In this document: piece after piece, positions 62,290 to 64,000 of the stretch
Layout of the letters: every line of letters starts with the position of its first letter
Numbering within the stretch: position 1 is the first letter of the stretch
Origin: Hemicordylus capensis
Taxonomy: Eukaryota > Chordata > Lepidosauria > Squamata > Cordylidae
Assembly: GCF_027244095.1 (NCBI RefSeq)
Contig: NC_069659.1
Location: forward strand, 30,784,501 to 30,848,500
Direction: 5' to 3'
Length of the DNA stretch: 64,000 nt
Position numbers and translations under genes: made by a program
Notes under the pieces: generated by a model
Database searches by the model: none
Told to the model about the DNA's origin: nothing
What the model saw: only the letters and a program-made list of their open reading frames with translations

Positions 62290-62610
62290 GAAGTTGTTGG
62301 ACAACTCCCAACTCCCATGAGCCCCTGGTGGCGCAGTGGTAAAACTGCCGCCCTGTAACCAGAAGGTTACAAGTTCGATCCTGACCAGGGGCTCAAGGTT
62401 GACTCAGCCTTCCATCCTTCCGAGGTCGGTAAAATGAGTACCCAGAATGTTGGGGGCAATATGCTAAAAATCATTGTAAACCGCTTAGAGAGCTCCGGCT
62501 ATAGAGCGGTATATAAATGTAAGTGCTATTGCTATTGCTATCATCCCCAGCCACAGTTGCCAATAGTTAGGAATTTCAGTCCAACAATAGCTCTAGGGCC
62601 AAAGTTGTGC
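62290..62610. mobile_element. Decayed fold-back hAT MITE, split by a SINE
   Basis: The left half (GTTGTTGGACAACTCCCAACTCCCA) and right half (ATCATCCCCAGCCACAGTTGCC, then GGGCCAAAGTTGTGCATC) complete the MITE seen at 55991 and 29349 once the SINE between them is set aside. Confidence 0.55.
62320..62540 (+). mobile_element. tRNA-derived SINE with preserved acceptor-like stem
   Basis: GAGCCCCTGGTGGCGCAGTGG (A box) and AAGTTCGATCCTGACCAGG (B box) form a tRNA-like head. The first 10 bases pair perfectly with CCAGGGGCTC. The body then has TTCCGAGGTCGGTAAAATGA and the tail CGGTATATAAATGTAAGTGC, then (TATTGC)n. The attached body shows it is a SINE, not a tRNA gene. Confidence 0.86.
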
Positions 62611-62689
62611 ATCCCAGCTGAAGAGTGTTATTTGGTTGAGAGATAGGATAAAATTGTTGGAATAAAATTAAGACAGGAAGAATCTTCTA

Positions 62690-63262
62690 TTTTTTAGCCT
62701 ACTTTCAAGTAAGCTTACTGGTGGGGGGGGCAGTTTGAGTCAGTGAGAGTGTTTCCCTATCAATTTCATAATGGCTGGACCAATATGAACCAAATTGGCT
62801 GTGCTTGTAGGAACACATAGGGAATACCTCAACAGCAGAGTTTGTGGTGATGTCATCCACCCCAATTCAAGATGTTGGATATGTGAATATTTGAGGCACA
62901 AGTGGGAATCAATTTGGACCAAATTTGGTACAGTTGTTAGGGACACCTCAAAGGCAGAGTTTATGATGATGTCATCTACCCCAAAGCAAGAAACAGATGT
63001 GTGAATGTTTGAGGCGCAAGTGGGCTAACTTGTGCACCACCTAACTGATATGAACTAATTTTGCTACCAGTGTAGGGACACATAGGGATGGCTCAAGGGC
63101 ATAGTCTGTAATAATGTCATCCACCCCAATTCAAGATGGCAGGCATGTGAACGTTTAAGGCTCAAGTGGGCTAACTTGCGGCAATTATCCATTAAGATTA
63201 TAGTGAAAGGAAAGTAAACAGATTACTTCTTACCAGAACAACTTGCTTATATTGTTGCCATT
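62690..63262 (-). mobile_element. Unclassified element with ~145-bp tandem units, copy B
   Basis: Inverted relative to 18936-19700. Three units share CATCCACCCCAATTCAAGATG (anchors at about 62857, 62976 and 63121). The flanks GCCTACTTTCAAGTAAGCTT and GTGAAAGGAAAGTAAACAG are also shared with copy A in reverse complement. It lies in the first visible CWF19L2 intron. Confidence 0.7.
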
Positions 63263-63264
63263 AC

Positions 63265-63790
63265 AAATACATTGAACTGAATGACTGTGGTGGGTCAGGC
63301 AAGAGAGCTCAAGTATTTACATATGTTCTCTTCAACTAGCCCAGCTTCTATTTAGAAGAAAAAACTACTATCCATAATCTTGCTCTATATCTGAATGACT
63401 TTGCTTTGTTTTTGTGAACCTTCTTTGATTTTACAGCTTCCAATTTCAACTTCTCTTTGACCCCTTTTTTCTTATTACTGAACTCTTCTTTGGCCTCCTG
63501 ATTATTTACCCAACTTACGCAAGCTAAATATTCAGCTCTTGTGTATCTTACTGCAAGGTCATCTGCAAATCTGAAGTACTGAGGAAGATTAACTTGATCT
63601 TTCAAGGCAGAGTCATATCATTTTCATCTCACCCTTGAGGAAGTAGCTCTTTCCTCTTAATTGGAAGGGCTAGGAACATTCAAAGACAGTAACTCATGTC
63701 ATAAAAAGCCATTTTATTTTAATCTCATAAAACTCTGGAATGGAAAGCAGCTCCTGTCTATTTCCTCCCATGTCAAAACAAGCAGCTTTC
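63265..63790. other. No firm feature (intron)
   Basis: A minus-strand open frame at 63348-63605 (85 codons, with QYFRFADDLAV and many lysines) lacks a start context and splice-site support. See the rejected list. Confidence 0.35.
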
Positions 63791-63794
63791 TTAC

Positions 63795-64000
63795 CTTGTT
63801 ACCAATTGCAATAATCAGGTGTTTTGGAAGTTCAGGACTACCGAAGCAGTGAGGACATTTCTCCATGCATGCAGCAAACTTTCGATGCTCATGAATTGCC
63901 TGTTTCCTCTGCCTTTCCTCCTCTTCTCCACTATGCTCACCCTTTGCTGCCTTGGAAACAAACATGTCGTCCAAAGTGTAGTACTCTCGGTCGGTTTTGT
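63795..64000 (-). CDS. CWF19L2: CWF19L2 exon (first visible; CwfJ_C_1 N-terminal part, partial)
   Basis: The reading frame enters from beyond position 64000 and gives about 68 codons, including [18 protein letters not shown], an acidic/basic stretch ([10 protein letters not shown]), the C-x2-C pair in MEKCPHCF, and [11 protein letters not shown]. In CWF19-family proteins this region leads into the CwfJ_C_1 domain, with the cysteines and following histidines resembling a zinc-linked HIT fold. The exon ends at AAG before GTAAGA (donor GT at 63794-63793), a good splice site. An in-frame ATG lies inside it, but the frame is open upstream and the family is much longer, so this is not the start codon. 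No acceptor is visible, so the exon probably continues past the edge. Confidence 0.93.

Larger units (their letters stand above)
34795..64000 (-). other. CWF19L2: CWF19L2 gene, 3' half (six exons, partial)
   Basis: Six minus-strand exons together spell the C-terminal part of CWF19-like protein 2, a nuclear factor of the CWF19/Drn1 family linked to the spliceosome and lariat turnover. Exons are 64000-63795 (open at the window edge), 56682-56566, 45254-45099, 43640-43560, 36146-36045 and 35421-34795. Introns are about 7.1, 11.3, 1.5, 7.4 and 0.6 kb. Each intron starts GT and ends AG on the minus strand, and every junction is phase 0, so the reading frame continues for about 266 codons to a stop. 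The order follows the family: zinc-like cysteines, HIT-like block, then the CwfJ_C_2 block with its GLPYF and [10 protein letters not shown] motifs. The introns are full of transposons, while the exons are free of stops and frameshifts. The 5' exons and promoter lie outside the window. Confidence 0.95.

Noticed and set aside
62320-62395. Possible tRNA gene
   Set aside because: It has A and B boxes and a paired acceptor-like stem, but runs straight into a SINE body and a (TATTGC)n tail.
63348-63605. Minus-strand 85-codon open frame with QYFRFADDLAV, in the CWF19L2 intron
   Set aside because: It would fall between two exons whose proteins already join correctly, and I saw no matching acceptor/donor pair. 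FADDLA recalls an RT motif, but the rest is lysine-rich and matches no LINE I know.

Overview
This is vertebrate nuclear DNA, almost certainly from a squamate reptile (lizard or snake). It carries long introns, many interspersed repeats, and the mix of families known from squamates: BovB/RTE LINEs, L2 and CR1 LINEs, tRNA-derived Sauria-type SINEs, SINEs with a 5S-rRNA-like head, and many short hAT and Tc1/mariner-type non-autonomous DNA elements. There are no bacterial operons, CRISPR arrays or phage genes. I call no functional RNA gene: the tRNA-like and 5S-like matches all sit inside SINEs.

The only host gene I can support is CWF19L2 (CWF19-like cell cycle control factor 2), on the minus strand. 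Six exons are visible, running from the window's right edge leftwards: 64000-63795 (open at the edge), 56682-56566, 45254-45099, 43640-43560, 36146-36045 and 35421-35281 plus 3' UTR. They are all joined in phase 0 and give about 266 codons of the C-terminal CwfJ_C_1 and CwfJ_C_2 domains. A plausible polyadenylation signal lies at 34819-34814. The gene's 5' part lies beyond position 64000.

Positions 1-34,790 lie downstream of CWF19L2. They contain no recognisable host exon and are built from layered transposon insertions. In order: an L2 LINE with an internal triplication (1-2690); a SINE split by a fold-back hAT (5989-6303); an L2-like LINE split by a CR1 3' end (6985-7500); a tail-to-tail pair of 5S/tRNA SINEs (13600-14170); a BovB LINE (15675-16770); a 100-bp GT/GA microsatellite (17475-17574); an unclassified element with ~145-bp tandem units (18936-19700); a 2.14-kb hAT-like element with an exact 8-bp target duplication (20186-22325); several smaller hAT elements; a Sauria SINE; and a Tc1-like deletion derivative with 38-bp perfect terminal repeats (33624-34181).

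From 34.8 to 63.8 kb the CWF19L2 introns hold the same families. The best-layered sites are a CR1 ORF1/esterase fragment meeting an opposing CR1 3' end (37270-39225), 5S SINEs broken by other insertions (41441-42237 and 42918-43225), an L2 tail broken by a BovB fragment and a BovB-tailed SINE (46697-48005), a BovB broken by a CR1 (53183-54108), and a Tigger-like element carrying an L2 derivative and a SINE (59395-61098). A second, inverted copy of the tandem-unit element lies at 62690-63262.

I see no convincing new multi-gene system. The best leads are the unclassified tandem-unit element present twice, the 2.14-kb fold-back hAT element, and the chimeric 5S-rRNA/tRNA SINEs. All family names come from recalled motifs and sequence features, not from database searches.
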